Source of the DNA: Pleodorina starrii
Taxonomy: Eukaryota; Chlorophyta; Chlorophyceae; Chlamydomonadales; Volvocaceae
Length of the DNA stretch: 64,000 nt
Direction: 5' to 3'
NCBI GenBank assembly: GCA_030267565.1
Contig: BRXU01000005.1
Span: forward strand, 5,360,001-5,424,000
In this document: positions 22,982-34,700 of the stretch, piece after piece
How the letters are laid out: the number at the start of each line of letters is the position of its first letter
Numbering within the stretch: the stretch's first letter is position 1
The notes under the pieces: model-generated
Told to the model about the DNA's origin: nothing
Databases searched by the model: none
Seen by the model: only the letters and a program-made list of their open reading frames with translations
Position numbers and translations under genes: made by a program

Positions 22982-25900
22982 ATGGGTAAGTGCCGTTCGT
23001 TCGTTCGTTCCAGAAATATCCCAGGTAGGGGCTTAGACCCCCCCCCCGCCTCGCGCCCCCGACGCCCCCGGTGCACTAATAATCCTTTCCGCAATCAATC
23101 GCACGCTCGCCTGCCGGCACCCCGCATGCGCTTCGGAGGGTCATGCACTGCGGAAATGATTGGTCAACTCGTATCTGTGCGCGGCTTTCTTGTTGGCTAG
23201 CTTCTGCGGTACGTACAGATCAACAGGTTTGAGATAGACACAATCGATCCGAACGCACCGCGGCGCACCGTACGTGCCGTTTATCGCACGCACCGCTCAA
23301 CGTCATGCAGTCGCTCATCACCGCACTGCTACCGTTGGCCACTAACTGCATCGCCGATGAACCCCCTCCCGCCCCGCCCCCTTAACAACAACAATTTATG
23401 CACGCTGTAGCAGCGAACCTGGAGTTCGACCTGGGCCGCGGCGTGTCGATGGGCGGCTGCGCCTTCAAGGCCTATTGCGAGCCCAAGCCCGTACATGAGT
23501 TCCAGGACTTCATTGTGGGCGACACAACGGTCATGATGCTGGAAAAGTGAGTTGAACGAACGAAGCAGCGCCGCTGTCAGGCATAGGCAGGCGAAACCGT
23601 TTGCGGAAGTGACAGTGCGAGGGCGAGTGTGACGGGAGTGGCTCGGGGGAAGGGTGAATGACGCAGCCAGTGCCGCATGCACGACGCGCGAGGGGTATGG
23701 CTGGATCGGTGTATGTGATCGGTGTGGGCATTCCGTGGCAGGTGTGTATGTCTTGCTGCGCCTCTTTCGTCCGTCCGTTGTTCGTGTGACAATGTCGAGC
23801 CGTGCATGCACGTCCGAAGCGTGGCCCCCGCCAGATCAGGCCCGATCAGTGCACAACACTGAAAGAATATGATCGATCGTCCGGAAGAAACGAACGCACG
23901 CACGCTGATGCACGGCATCTGCATGCTGGCCCTGCGTGCGCGCGCCTCCCGCGCACACTAACGACGTGGTCCTCCTTCCTTCCTTCCGTCCACTACTCAT
24001 GCATATCACGCACAACTAACGGCACGCTTATCAAACACGAAATTGATGAACTCCACGATCCCAACGCCCACCCGCCTGCCTTCCATCCATCCATCCCGTC
24101 CGCACTCCGCAGGGAGTTCCTGTCGCAGGCGTTCTGGGGCGTGCTGGAGGTGCAGCTTGTGCGCGCCACCAACCTGCCCCCCGGCGTGCCGGGTGAGCTC
24201 CTGGGAGCGCCCAACACCTACGCGGTGGTGTCTCTGATCAGTCGCAAGGACCTGGACGCACGCACCCGGCCGCTCAAGTTCACGACAAACAACGTGAGCC
24301 GCAGCCCAACCTGGGACGACAAGAAGCCGCCAATGCTCTTTCCAGTCAGGTAGGCCCTTATATGGCATATCGTGACATTCGGGTCCGCACGCAGGCAGCT
24401 TGTCTGGTTGTCTTAAAGACTGGTGCGCTCGACACACAGAAGCCGGGTGTGTACGTAACAGGCGCACTGTCCTTTGATTCATTGTCCAAAGTTCTAATAA
24501 TGCGATCGCGTTGCTTGCGAGCGAGGGGAATCCTGATATATTACTTCTCGTCTTCTGATTGCTGCATATCCGCACGGCGATGGATGGTGGGTGGTGTAGC
24601 AGATCGGGCACGGTTTAGCAGCAGAAGGAGTGGAACCTGCCGTGCGTGTGAGCGAGCGTGCGTATGCTCATTACTCGATCGCCCTCTGGACGGATCTGTC
24701 GTCGAACCATTTTGTCGGCCTCGCTTGCTATATATACCTTCATGGCCCATCGGATTGATCTGATCTCATCTCATCCCGATGTTCCCTAGTACGATAATCC
24801 GTCCAGCCATCCATAATCTGCCCCTGCCCGATTTTTCATATTCCGGATTCGGATCTCAGGGATGCGCAGGACGACGAGCTGCGAATCCAGTTGTACGACG
24901 AGGCTCCCAGCACGCACCGCCCGCGCCGCAACGAGTACCCGCTGGGTCGCGCCACCCTGCACCTGAGCGAGGTGGCCAATGTGGGCGAAGAATGGCAAGA
25001 CATGACACTGAACTTGCTGCGTGAGTATTGCTGCTAGCTGCAGTTGTATGTCGTACGCATACACGCACGTGCGGTGCTAGGCCCGTATACGCACTATTCC
25101 ATCTTCATATTCCACGTGCATACACATCCGCTGGCTTGTTTATTATTACAGCCACGAGCGAGCGATAATTGATTAATGACCGACAAGAATGCAGCATGAA
25201 ACTAAGTAGGAGCGAAATCTGAAGCGCCGTCATCCCTTGTAAGCGTGTGTGGTGCCTGGATGACGCTGCGATGCGCGCCCTTCACCGAACCCTGGTGGTG
25301 ACGGCGGCCCCGGCCTTACTTCCAGTGCCCGCCAGGCCCTGTGATGGCCCCACTGCGGACAGCGGCGAGGCTGCCAGCACCGTCACCCTGCGCTGCCGGC
25401 TGCGACCCATGAAGCGGGCCGACCCGAACCACCTGACGGCCCTCACCACCGTCAAAACGATGGACATGTCCTGGGATGCGCCCATGCAGGTGAAAAAAAT
25501 TACCTGCATGGGGGCGTCACCTGCATGGGAGCTGTGACTGTGAGGGGTTGCGTGCATGCGTGCGGGCGTGGGTGCTTGGCGGGGCGCTGGGCCGTGATGA
25601 GAATGATTGGCCGTATACGTATGAGAGGCGGGACGCGATATCTGTCAGTGCGCGATCGTTCGAGGCCCTGACCTCGTGGGCAGGAAGGTCCGCACGGCCT
25701 GCTGGTGATGGGCCAGGCCTGCCTGAGACCATCCCACTCATGCCAATACCTCCCACCTTCCGCCAGGTAACCGCGCACACTACAGATAGAGGGTGTTGGA
25801 GGATTCGAACTCGTGTAAGACGCCAGATACAGAAAGCCAGCTCGATACGCACCACATGTTGTATCCGCCTTTCAGCCAAGGCCCAATCGCAAAAAATGTA

Positions 25901-28900
25901 GATATCTCGGGCTATGCGCGGGCATCCTGGCGCTGCGCGCGTGTATCCCCCATCTTTGTGCCTCTTATCTCGCCGCAGACATGGTCGTCTTCACTGTAGG
26001 GCGTGGCGTGTTATTGAACCAAGTGGCACGCACTTTTCGCTGCTTGGCAGCCTGCCGAAATGTGGTGGACGTAACGAATTGTGCCTCTCGCGCGCTGCTT
26101 TGCGATCACGCACCTTGTTGGTGTCTGCTGCTCGCAGATTGGGCTGGACGTGGTGGAGTGGCTTCGTCGCGGAGGTACGTGCACGCAATCTATCTGCTGC
26201 CGCTTGCACGCTCGTAATCCAGAATGAAGACGACGTCGTGCGTGCGTGGAAAGAACGCGACATGACAAATAAAGCGATCCTGATGAACAGTGCATCCGAC
26301 CTGTAGCGCGCGTTTTGTCTGCTGACGTCTCACTGCATGTGCCTCGCTTTGCCCCGCCGCAGCGTACGACAAGGTTACGTGGCCGTACCTGGGTGACGTG
26401 ATGGAGGCGGCAGGCGCCAAGGTGGGCGACCTGTACCCGCTGGCCTTCATCGATTGCCGCCGCACCGAGACCGAGGTATGGGGGGCGACCGCAAGTTGGG
26501 TAGCTGGCGTGCTGGCGGGGGCCCAGCGGAATGGAAGGCGCACTCATTATTACTGGCCTGTGTGCAGCTGTGCTTTCCCCCTGGTGCGTGCTTGCGTGCA
26601 GTGCGTCCCGCAGTAGTGTCGCCACCGCCGCTGTAACGCGGCGGTTCTAGTACCGTATAGATGCCGTACAAACGGTTAACGAACACCAAGCTCGTAACAC
26701 CAAGCGTCGCACTAATAAATGCTGACAATCCGCGTCATCAATTATGAACACGCTGCTTAAACAGGCGTGGGTATTCCGCAATATCGAGGACCGGCGGGTG
26801 GTGATCGCGTTCCGGGGCACGGTAAGTAAACGTGTACGTGTACGTAGGCAACGATCAGTTGTCCAGTGCGCTTGCGCGTGCACTGATCCTCGTAAGATAC
26901 AATAGACCAAAGGGGGGGGGGGGGCTAACGACGCAACGGGATGACGGACGGCTTGCGTGGTTCCGGGGATTCCGGGCGGGTTATGCATCTCGTGATGGAT
27001 ACAGCGCAGCGACTCGTTAGCACGACGTGGCTCACGCTGGGGACAGCACGGACGTGGCATGAGCAGGGGCAGCAGCGTCTCTCGCTCGTATGCAAGGGTA
27101 GCGCTTGACGGCATGTCCGTCCGTCCAGCCGCTGCTGCCTGCGCCGCTGCATGTGCCTGTCTGCGTGGGCCGCAATGCGAAGCCTACCTGCCGTTCTTGC
27201 GGCCGACTGTGCTATCTAATGCGTTTCTTGCAATGTATTGTATTGTCCATTCATATAACAGAACGAGAGTGCGGACTGGCTGATCGACCTGGGTGCGCTG
27301 CCGGTGCCCGACAAGGCCATCCGCCCGCCGGACGTGCCGGGACCTCCGGGCGTGGAGGACCCATCCAAGGTGAGATCCACCTTACTACACGCACGCCACT
27401 TATTACAACCTGAGAATGAGGTCGTACATTGTCGTACATCGACGGCGGGTGCTGCCTTACCGTGCGATGACAGCTGCAGTGTACGCGTCTGTGATTCTGT
27501 GTGTATGTGTGTTTCTGTTTGTGTGCGTGTGCGCAGATCCGTGTCCACCGGGGTTTCCTGGAAGGCTACAAGAGCGTACGGACTGCCGTAGTCAAACTTG
27601 TGGACGAGGTTCTCCGGGTCGACGGCCGGCCGGGCCCCTGGAAGGTGGAGGTGACGGGCCACTCGCTGGGAGGCGCGCTGGCCACGCTGGCATCGTACGA
27701 CATCGCATGGAACAAGCGCGAGCGCGACACACAGCGCCAGTCGGGGTAATAAAGTTGTCGGTATTGCTTGCTGCTTGCTGGGATGGCTGGCTGGCTGGTT
27801 GGCTCGCTGGCTGGCTGGGCGTTGTGTTCAGGGAAGGCAGGCTGATCATCACCGCTTATTATTGGAAAGCAGGAAAGCTTATTATGGAGGGCAGCACATA
27901 CGGTAGCATGAAAGAGTCTTAACAGACGAGAATACTGTTGACGGCAATTATTGAGGTTGGGGCGGCGGGCGTAGCTAGGGAGTGGCAATGTGACTTGAGT
28001 CATACATGCCAGTTTACGGGTTATACAGCAGGTGCGAGCGCCGGCCAACATCGAGCCGCTCGCTCGCTCGCCAATACCCAGCTTCACAGAACAAACGCGC
28101 ACACGGCAATTTCCACTTCCGTCCCCCGCCCACTATCTATCTACGTACGCAGACCCACCATCGCCAGCGTAGCGATGGTGACCTTCGGCGCGCCACGCGT
28201 GGGTAACGAGGTGTTCGTGAAGGACTTCAACGCCGTACTTCCGGACGCGTGGCGGGTTCACAACCACAACGACATGGTCACCAGGCACGTGGGGGGGGGA
28301 TGGATGGATGGATGCATGGGGGTAGAGAGGGTGCGTGCGTGGATGGTCAGGTGCTCATCCATGCGCGGGACGGGAAATGCTGCGCTGTATTTGGTGGTTA
28401 GGCAGCAGCAGGTGCTTGTTACTTCCTGGCTCTGGTGTCGCGGCGTTGGTTCTCGAGCCCGCAACAAGAACTGAACCTGCAGCAGCAGAGACCAGGAATG
28501 TAATAAGATGCGTGCGTGCGTGCGTGTACGTGTACACGTGTTCGTGTAGCATTTACATGCATCAAGCAAGTAAGGCCAACCGACCAAAGGCTGCAATCCG
28601 TCCTTCCGTTCGTGTCCGTCTTCGTTGTTTGCTGCTGCTCCATGATCGATGACACCTTCCTCCGTCCTCCGTCTCTGCTTGCGTGCTTACAGCGTGCCCT
28701 TCACCTTCGGTTTCCTGAACTTTACACACGTGGGCAAGGACGTTCGCATGGGCTGGAACAATGCGCCCACGGTACGTGTGTATGCATATACGTGTGTAGG
28801 TGCGTGCGCACGCGCACGCGCGCGCACGCGCACGCTCCTACGATCGTGCGGTCCACAGTACGCACTCATGCACCGGACCTTGACGGGCCGGTTGAGATAG

Positions 28901-29405
28901 ATGCTGCCTGCCGCCTGCTGTCTGCGTGGCCCCAATAATGGCAGACGCATACATACATACGTACATACAACAGACCAGGACGTACGCCGCCCACGCTTGC
29001 TTGCTTGCTTGCTTGACCAATCAAAGACTCAGTGCGCATGCACGCAATTTACGAGATGTATGGCACGGACGCACGCACGGTTGGCTCACCAGCCACCGCT
29101 ATTGGTTAGTGATCGTTGTTCATGCATACGCACGTATGTAATAAGCGCCCGTACATATATACCGTACCTTCTGCAGTACATACGGTCAAATGTATATCGT
29201 AACGAGTACGGAATGTACTGCGCAGGCTGCCCCCCACGAGGTGGAGCGCTGGTGGGTGTTCAAGGTGCTGAGCACCACCCCCGTCAGCTCCCACCTGGAA
29301 TTCCGCTACCAGGACACCATGCTGCAAATGGTGCGGGCCTACATCCGGGACAAGGTGCCCGAGGCGCAGGGGCAGCAGCAGGCGCAGCAGCAGCAGCAGA
29401 ACTGA
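22982..29405 (+). CDS. C2-domain class-3 lipase (alpha/beta hydrolase)
   Basis: Predicted lipase acting on membrane or storage acylglycerols, with a C2 module for membrane or Ca2+ binding. Thirteen exons: 22982-22985, 23414-23546, 24113-24349, 24860-25020, 25326-25489, 26138-26174, 26363-26475, 26765-26821, 27262-27369, 27537-27745, 28153-28284, 28693-28771, 29226-29405; 1,614 nt, ~537 residues. The C2-like region spans residues ~46-150 (GVLEVQLVRATNLPPG; DELRIQLYDEAP). Class-3 lipase features follow: VVIAFRGT (oxyanion strand), VEVTGHSLGGALA with catalytic Ser381, VTFGAPRVGNEVF, Asp448 in HNHNDM, His464 in FTHVG. The C terminus is poly-Gln. The ATG sits in a 4-nt coding exon (ATGG before GTAAGT) chosen because only it joins exon 2 in frame; exon 11 needs a GC donor at 28285. 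No signal peptide, so a cytosolic or membrane-peripheral enzyme is likely. Confidence 0.88.
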
Positions 29406-30301
29406 CTGAAGGGACAGTTTGGCATGGCTGCAAGCCGCGTACGTACGAGCTAGCACGGAGGTTGAGATTATAACCAATGTCCATAAGGTCGGGCTCGACA
29501 GATTGCGCCAACACCGTACACTCTTGATTGTACACCTGTCGCGGAAGATTTTCTGATGGCGGTCGCCGGGCGAGTTACAGCTACCACACGTACAGCAGGA
29601 GTATCTTGACGTGTATAGCCGCGCAATCATTTCGTACCTGCTGGTCCAGACAAAAGTCGGATTGCTAGCTCATATATGTTCAACAGACACGGTTAGTTGT
29701 CTCGTCGTTGCGTTACGTGTAGTTGCCCGGCGAGGCGGTTGAAAGGTGTTTTTCTGTTCGGCTCGGTTGCTCAACGGAGGATCAACGGAACAGATGGTTT
29801 AGCCACGTGTGTAAGCCATTTGCGCGTATATGTAGACGTAAGCCTGGCGTCCACGTAGAGCTAGCTAAAGCGCACAGGGCGCATGCAGCAGTGAATGAGG
29901 TACGTTGGAATAACCCCTGCCCAGCAGCAGCAGCTTGCTACTTGCGTGGGACGTCGGTGTCAAAGACAGTAGTCTAAATGGCGGGGTAGTTTACCGGTAC
30001 GTAGACATGGATAGGCAGATTCGCTCGATTCCGTCCGCCGCCCGACATATAATATATATGTCCGTACCTGTCCGTACAAGCGTGCACAAACACCATCACC
30101 GAATTATGAACAGTTACGTTGTACCTCGTAGTACATTTCTATCTGCGTATGACTGAGTATTTTAGGGATTCACATACATGTTATGCCCAATGCATAAATC
30201 AAGAACCGAATGCGCTGATGACATCGTTCCGAGTGTGAACTTGTTTCCAGACTTAATTAGTCCGCCCTCTCCCACATCCTAGCAGATAGATGGAATATGC
30301 T

Positions 30302-30444
30302 CAATTTCCGACCCAGATAAGTCACCTAGCTATCGCAACGCCGTCAAGTGCGTGTGACGTTGGTTGGACGCTTGTTGGAAGCTTCGCACACGTCACACTT
30401 GACGGCGTTACGATAGCTAGGCGACTTATCTGGGTCGGAAATTG
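30302..30444. repeat. Long near-perfect foldback (49-bp arms, 45-nt loop)
   Basis: The left arm 30302-30350 and right arm 30396-30444 are reverse complements at 47 of 49 positions; both differences would leave G-U or A-C type pairs. The loop is 45 nt. The structure could be a tiny MITE, or when transcribed a small-RNA hairpin precursor; volvocine algae have long-hairpin microRNA genes. No target duplication is obvious, so I do not choose between these. Confidence 0.85.
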
Positions 30445-31092
30445 GGCTAGAAAAAGCGTCCAGCCAGGTCCAACGTGTATGAATGGCTGGGCAGTAGCGC
30501 AGTACGCCTGTAATCTGGCTTAAGCCTTTTGGCCGGATACATCGCGCCGGCGTCCTTCTATCTTCCGTTAGGCATGGCAGATGGCACACACAATTGTTGT
30601 TTATTTGTACGTAATCGGAACATTGTGCTTTGTGAATAGTGCACAGCAGGTTCGCAAGCGAGGTTCGCGTACATGATATATACGTAGGCCTTTGTCACCG
30701 GCGGCTCGATGGACGAGCGACGCCTCGCTGGTTCACGGCAAGGTGCCTGGTCATGCCTTCCGTCGTACCACGTCAGGGCGCCGGCCCACGCACCCTCCTT
30801 GCATCGCGCAACGGGTGTATGTAAGCTGGTTGCATTGCTTCGCAAGTCGCGTTTGACCGCTTCTGAAATAAGCAGCGCCTTTCTATCTAGGGCCGTGCGG
30901 CCCCTGGGCAAAAAAAGCTGCGAACGGTTTCAGCCTATGCCATGCGGCATGTTCGACGGCCAACGGACGTGCCGTCGCTGAGCGTCGCTGAGCAGATCGC
31001 ATCTTCTGAGCTAAATGAGCTACACTCGCACGCAGTGGTATCGATCGGCCATTTCCGTAACACAGCGAGGCTTAGTTCAGCTTATAAACGGC

Positions 31093-31112
31093 GCATGGCT
31101 CCGGAGCCATGC
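31093..31112. repeat. Perfect 20-bp palindrome
   Basis: GCATGGCTCC is followed directly by its reverse complement, with no spacer. It lies just past the receptor-kinase stop codon side of the intergenic region, five bases from a second perfect palindrome. Confidence 0.9.
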
Positions 31113-31117
31113 CTCGC

Positions 31118-31139
31118 TGGATCTGGGATCCCAGATCCA
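31118..31139. repeat. Perfect 22-bp palindrome
   Basis: TGGATCTGGGA followed directly by its reverse complement. Side by side with the palindrome at 31093-31112 it could form a double hairpin at a 3' end. Confidence 0.9.
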
Positions 31140-31717
31140 TCCGGGCACACGCACGCGCGCTAACTTCGACACAAGAAATGCCCCCTTCGAATTGAAAACT
31201 TCATAAAAACTATACATACTCCGCATAAAAGCAATTCGTTCCGCAACGAACCAGTTCGCATTGCACAATTCAACCCAATCAAAACCCTGAACCCGAAATC
31301 ATCTGCACAAAAGAAAAGTGCGACATACGTATACTCGAGAATTAGCCGCAATCAAGCGAGCTCAGCCCAGCCCAGCCCACACCGGGCCATACGCAGCCCG
31401 GCTCGCTGAACGAGGGGCTCTGGAGAATCAAGCTAGCAAGCGAGCACTCTGAACGAGGCATAACAAGGCAATAATAAGGCAATAACAAGGCAATAACAAG
31501 GCAATAACACGGTCTTTAAAAATGTCTGACACGAGCGAGCCATTGTAACTAACCAACTATCCCTTTTGGGGCCAATACACATGATCGGATCGAGGATTGT
31601 CCTTTACTGACGGCCGGTGTACAGAGGAAAAGACGTAGCGCGGGCCGATGCGTGGAATGGGCGGGAAGGGTGGCCGAGCATTGATCCCAGCTGCCGCAAG
31701 GCTATATAGCCACCGAG

Positions 31718-34700
31718 TTACTGCGTGTCCGGCACCAGGGCGAAGCCGTCGCTTCGCAGGCAGCTCACAAACATGTTCTGCAGTACGGCAATGATCTGAG
31801 TGAAGACCGGCCGTTGGTTCGGTTCCTGCGACAGACATCTGCTCACGAGCTCCACAAACGACGGGTCGGTCATGGCCGTCAAAACATCCTGCGTTACGGA
31901 TAGACGGGAGTTCGCTGTTATAGGTCGGATATTTATTGGCTGGGATGACGCACTACATGCACTACTGCGGTCCATGCGTGGGCTGCGAGGTAAGGCCAGG
32001 AGTCCAGGTGAATCCAACTAGGCCAAAGGCGAGCTGCCCTGGGCGAAATGCGGCATGTTGAAGGGCCAACACAACAATGTACGGCAACGCAAAAGTTGCG
32101 TTTTCCGGGGCGCTAGCCCTGATTTTTTGAAGGTTTGAAGGCGCTTCCGTTCCCACTGCCCGTAACGTGCAGAATCCTAATATGCACGCATGCTCCTTGC
32201 CCCCAATTAAGGAATAATGCGGATGGTAAGTTAGATCCGTCTTCGACACGCAACCTCCTAGGACGGATCTCGCCCAATGCGGGGCGTGTCGCTTGCTCGT
32301 TCGAGCATCCGGCCCTTACTCGTTCATTCGCTCGTTCATCCAGGCCGTATGTCCTGCCTCACTCCCGAGCGTAACCGATCGTAACCAATCGATATGCCGA
32401 CCGGCTTGCTGAATATATAAATGGTACGCATGCGCAGCTTATAATGTGGCCAGGAGCAAGCAGCTACAAATGCTAAGACGCAATTTTGTCGACCGTCAAC
32501 GGTGGGGATCCCTACCGGAACACACAAACGCTCGCAACCGCGCACAAGCGCAAGCGCACGCACCCACGCACAAACGCACGCACTCGCTCAACCACCAACC
32601 TTGAAGTACGCCCACACCGGCTTCTGGGGGCGACCCAACGGATCCGGGCTTCCGTGGACGGCCGCGCACGCGGCATGGATCTCCTTCAGGGAGCAGCCAA
32701 AGTAGAGCTCGATGAGCATGAGGCCGAACGACCACACGTCGGCGCGGGGAGACAGTTCGCCTACCATGGCAACCTGCGAGCGTGCGTGCCATCCAGCGGC
32801 GGCGGTGGGAGCAGCGGGGCAGGCAGGCAGGCAGGCAGCAGGCAGGTAGACAAGGGCAGCGGCATGCATGTTGTCTGTATGTTGTGTGCGTGTCGATATG
32901 CATACATGAGTGGTTTTAGGGTTTTTAGGGTTTTAGGGTTTTAGGGTTTGTATGTATGATATGCATACGCATGCTCGTTCGTTTGCATCATCCGCAGTTG
33001 GGGTCGTCTGGAGGCCAACCAACCCGTTGTCAATACAAGCACATATTCACGGGTTCGGTTCGAGGCAGGGCTGCGCAAGCGCCGTGCATGTGTTACCGGC
33101 ATTTGTTTGTTTGCCGTTAGTTGATTGGGATTGTGCTATCCACACGCACGCATTGGGCTTGACATACATGAACACAACGCGCCGGACTGGCTACAAACCG
33201 TCGTACGCATGTACGTACGAACCTCTGGCGCCAGGTATGATGGAGTCCCGTGGAAGTGTTGCGAGACGTGTGTGGCATCCTCGGGCATCCGTACGCTCAG
33301 CCCGAAATCCGCCACCTTTGCCGTCAGCTGCACTGAACCCGACGACGCAGCTACTGCCGACGCCTGGGACCTGCCAAACACGCCACTTTGCGGAACGCCG
33401 TCTGGTTGCAGCGCACCATCATTCGCACCGCTGTTATAGACGATGAGGACGTTCTCTTTGTGAGGCGTATGTACATGCACATGCACAAACACATGCATGC
33501 ACATGCACGGAGATGCCGGGTTGCACAATTAATTGGACCGTGAAATGGCGGCGTATATATGTCACGAAATCATTTACATTGACCCGGTGGCTCTCTGAAG
33601 CATTTTGCCGAGTAGAGGTAATAATTAGCAATTGATTGTAGCTGCTGTGGGGACGAGCCTTTGAATGTTTTGGCAACCTCCAAAGCACGCAGGCAAGGCC
33701 ATACCCAACACCAAGGGTGGTGTAGTGCTTGGGCGGAGCAAAGGCTACTCGAGATGCTGTGCGACGCCTTTCTTAGGCTTTATGCTAGCCGACTGTACGG
33801 CACCTATGACCTCGGCGTTACATTCCCCCCCCTCTGAAGGGAACGTCCTCGGTCCTCACTGCGTCCTCGCAGTGTCTGTGCACAGTCCACTCCGCCTTTC
33901 ACCACCTTTGCATGCCTGGGGTCTTAGCCAGGTCTTCGGCATTGGGGTGGACAACTTCCCAAGTCAGGTCATGCCGCGGCATACATGCCTCTAGCCTTAA
34001 TTTGCAAGGTTTTCTGGAGTGGAAGCCTTTCCGCGAGTACCAGGGATCGAACTGACGACCTTTGAGAGACTGTACGACAGTACTGGTCTCGATACCAATG
34101 TAGTGCTTGGGCGGAGCAAAGGCTACTCGAGATGCTGTGCGACGCCTTTCTTAGGCTTTATGCTAGCCGACTGTACGGCACCTATGACCTCGGCGTTACA
34201 GGTGGGGTGTGGCGCCCCACCCGAAGCCCCTCTATCTGCGGCAATGGCTCCGCCCAAACGAATGAATATTCTGCGCTTCATGCCATCTCATTAAACTTGA
34301 GACAGCCTGCGTATCCTGCGCCCAATCGGCTATATATCTAAAAAACGGTTCCATTGCATTACACTCTGAACCTGTTCGTCCGATACAACTGAAAGCCGGA
34401 TTTCTTTCTTTCTTTTCTTTCTTTCTTAAAGCCGGATATCCAAGCAACCACGCACGCACCTGGCTTGAGGTCTCCGTGCACGATGCGGCAGCTGTGGATG
34501 TGCTCCATTCCCCGGGCCACGTCCAGGGCCAGGCGCAAAGCCAACATGCCGGGCAGGCCACCCGCCCGGACGCACCCCGCCAGTCCACGATCTGCGATGC
34601 GGGTGCGTGGGATGGGGCTTTAGCTCATGCACACCCGCGTTCTGTCGCTTGTACACATGACTGAACTATCGCAATTAGAGAGTTCGATGGAAGATAATGG

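Larger units (their letters stand above)
29406..31717. other. Intergenic region between convergent lipase and receptor-kinase genes
   Basis: The two genes end tail-to-tail, so this 2.3-kb stretch holds both 3' UTRs. A candidate TGTAA signal for the lipase is at 29810-29814. It also contains the foldback at 30302-30444, the palindromes at 31093-31139, a TATA-like AT tract near 30046-30060 and a short tandem array of AAGGCAATAA units at ~31463-31511. No coding frame with protein-like character was seen. Confidence 0.6.

Noticed and set aside
25795..25875. Possible tRNA on the minus strand (box-B-like GAGTTCGAATCC)
   Set aside because: T-arm and acceptor stems do not pair; at best a SINE remnant in a lipase intron.
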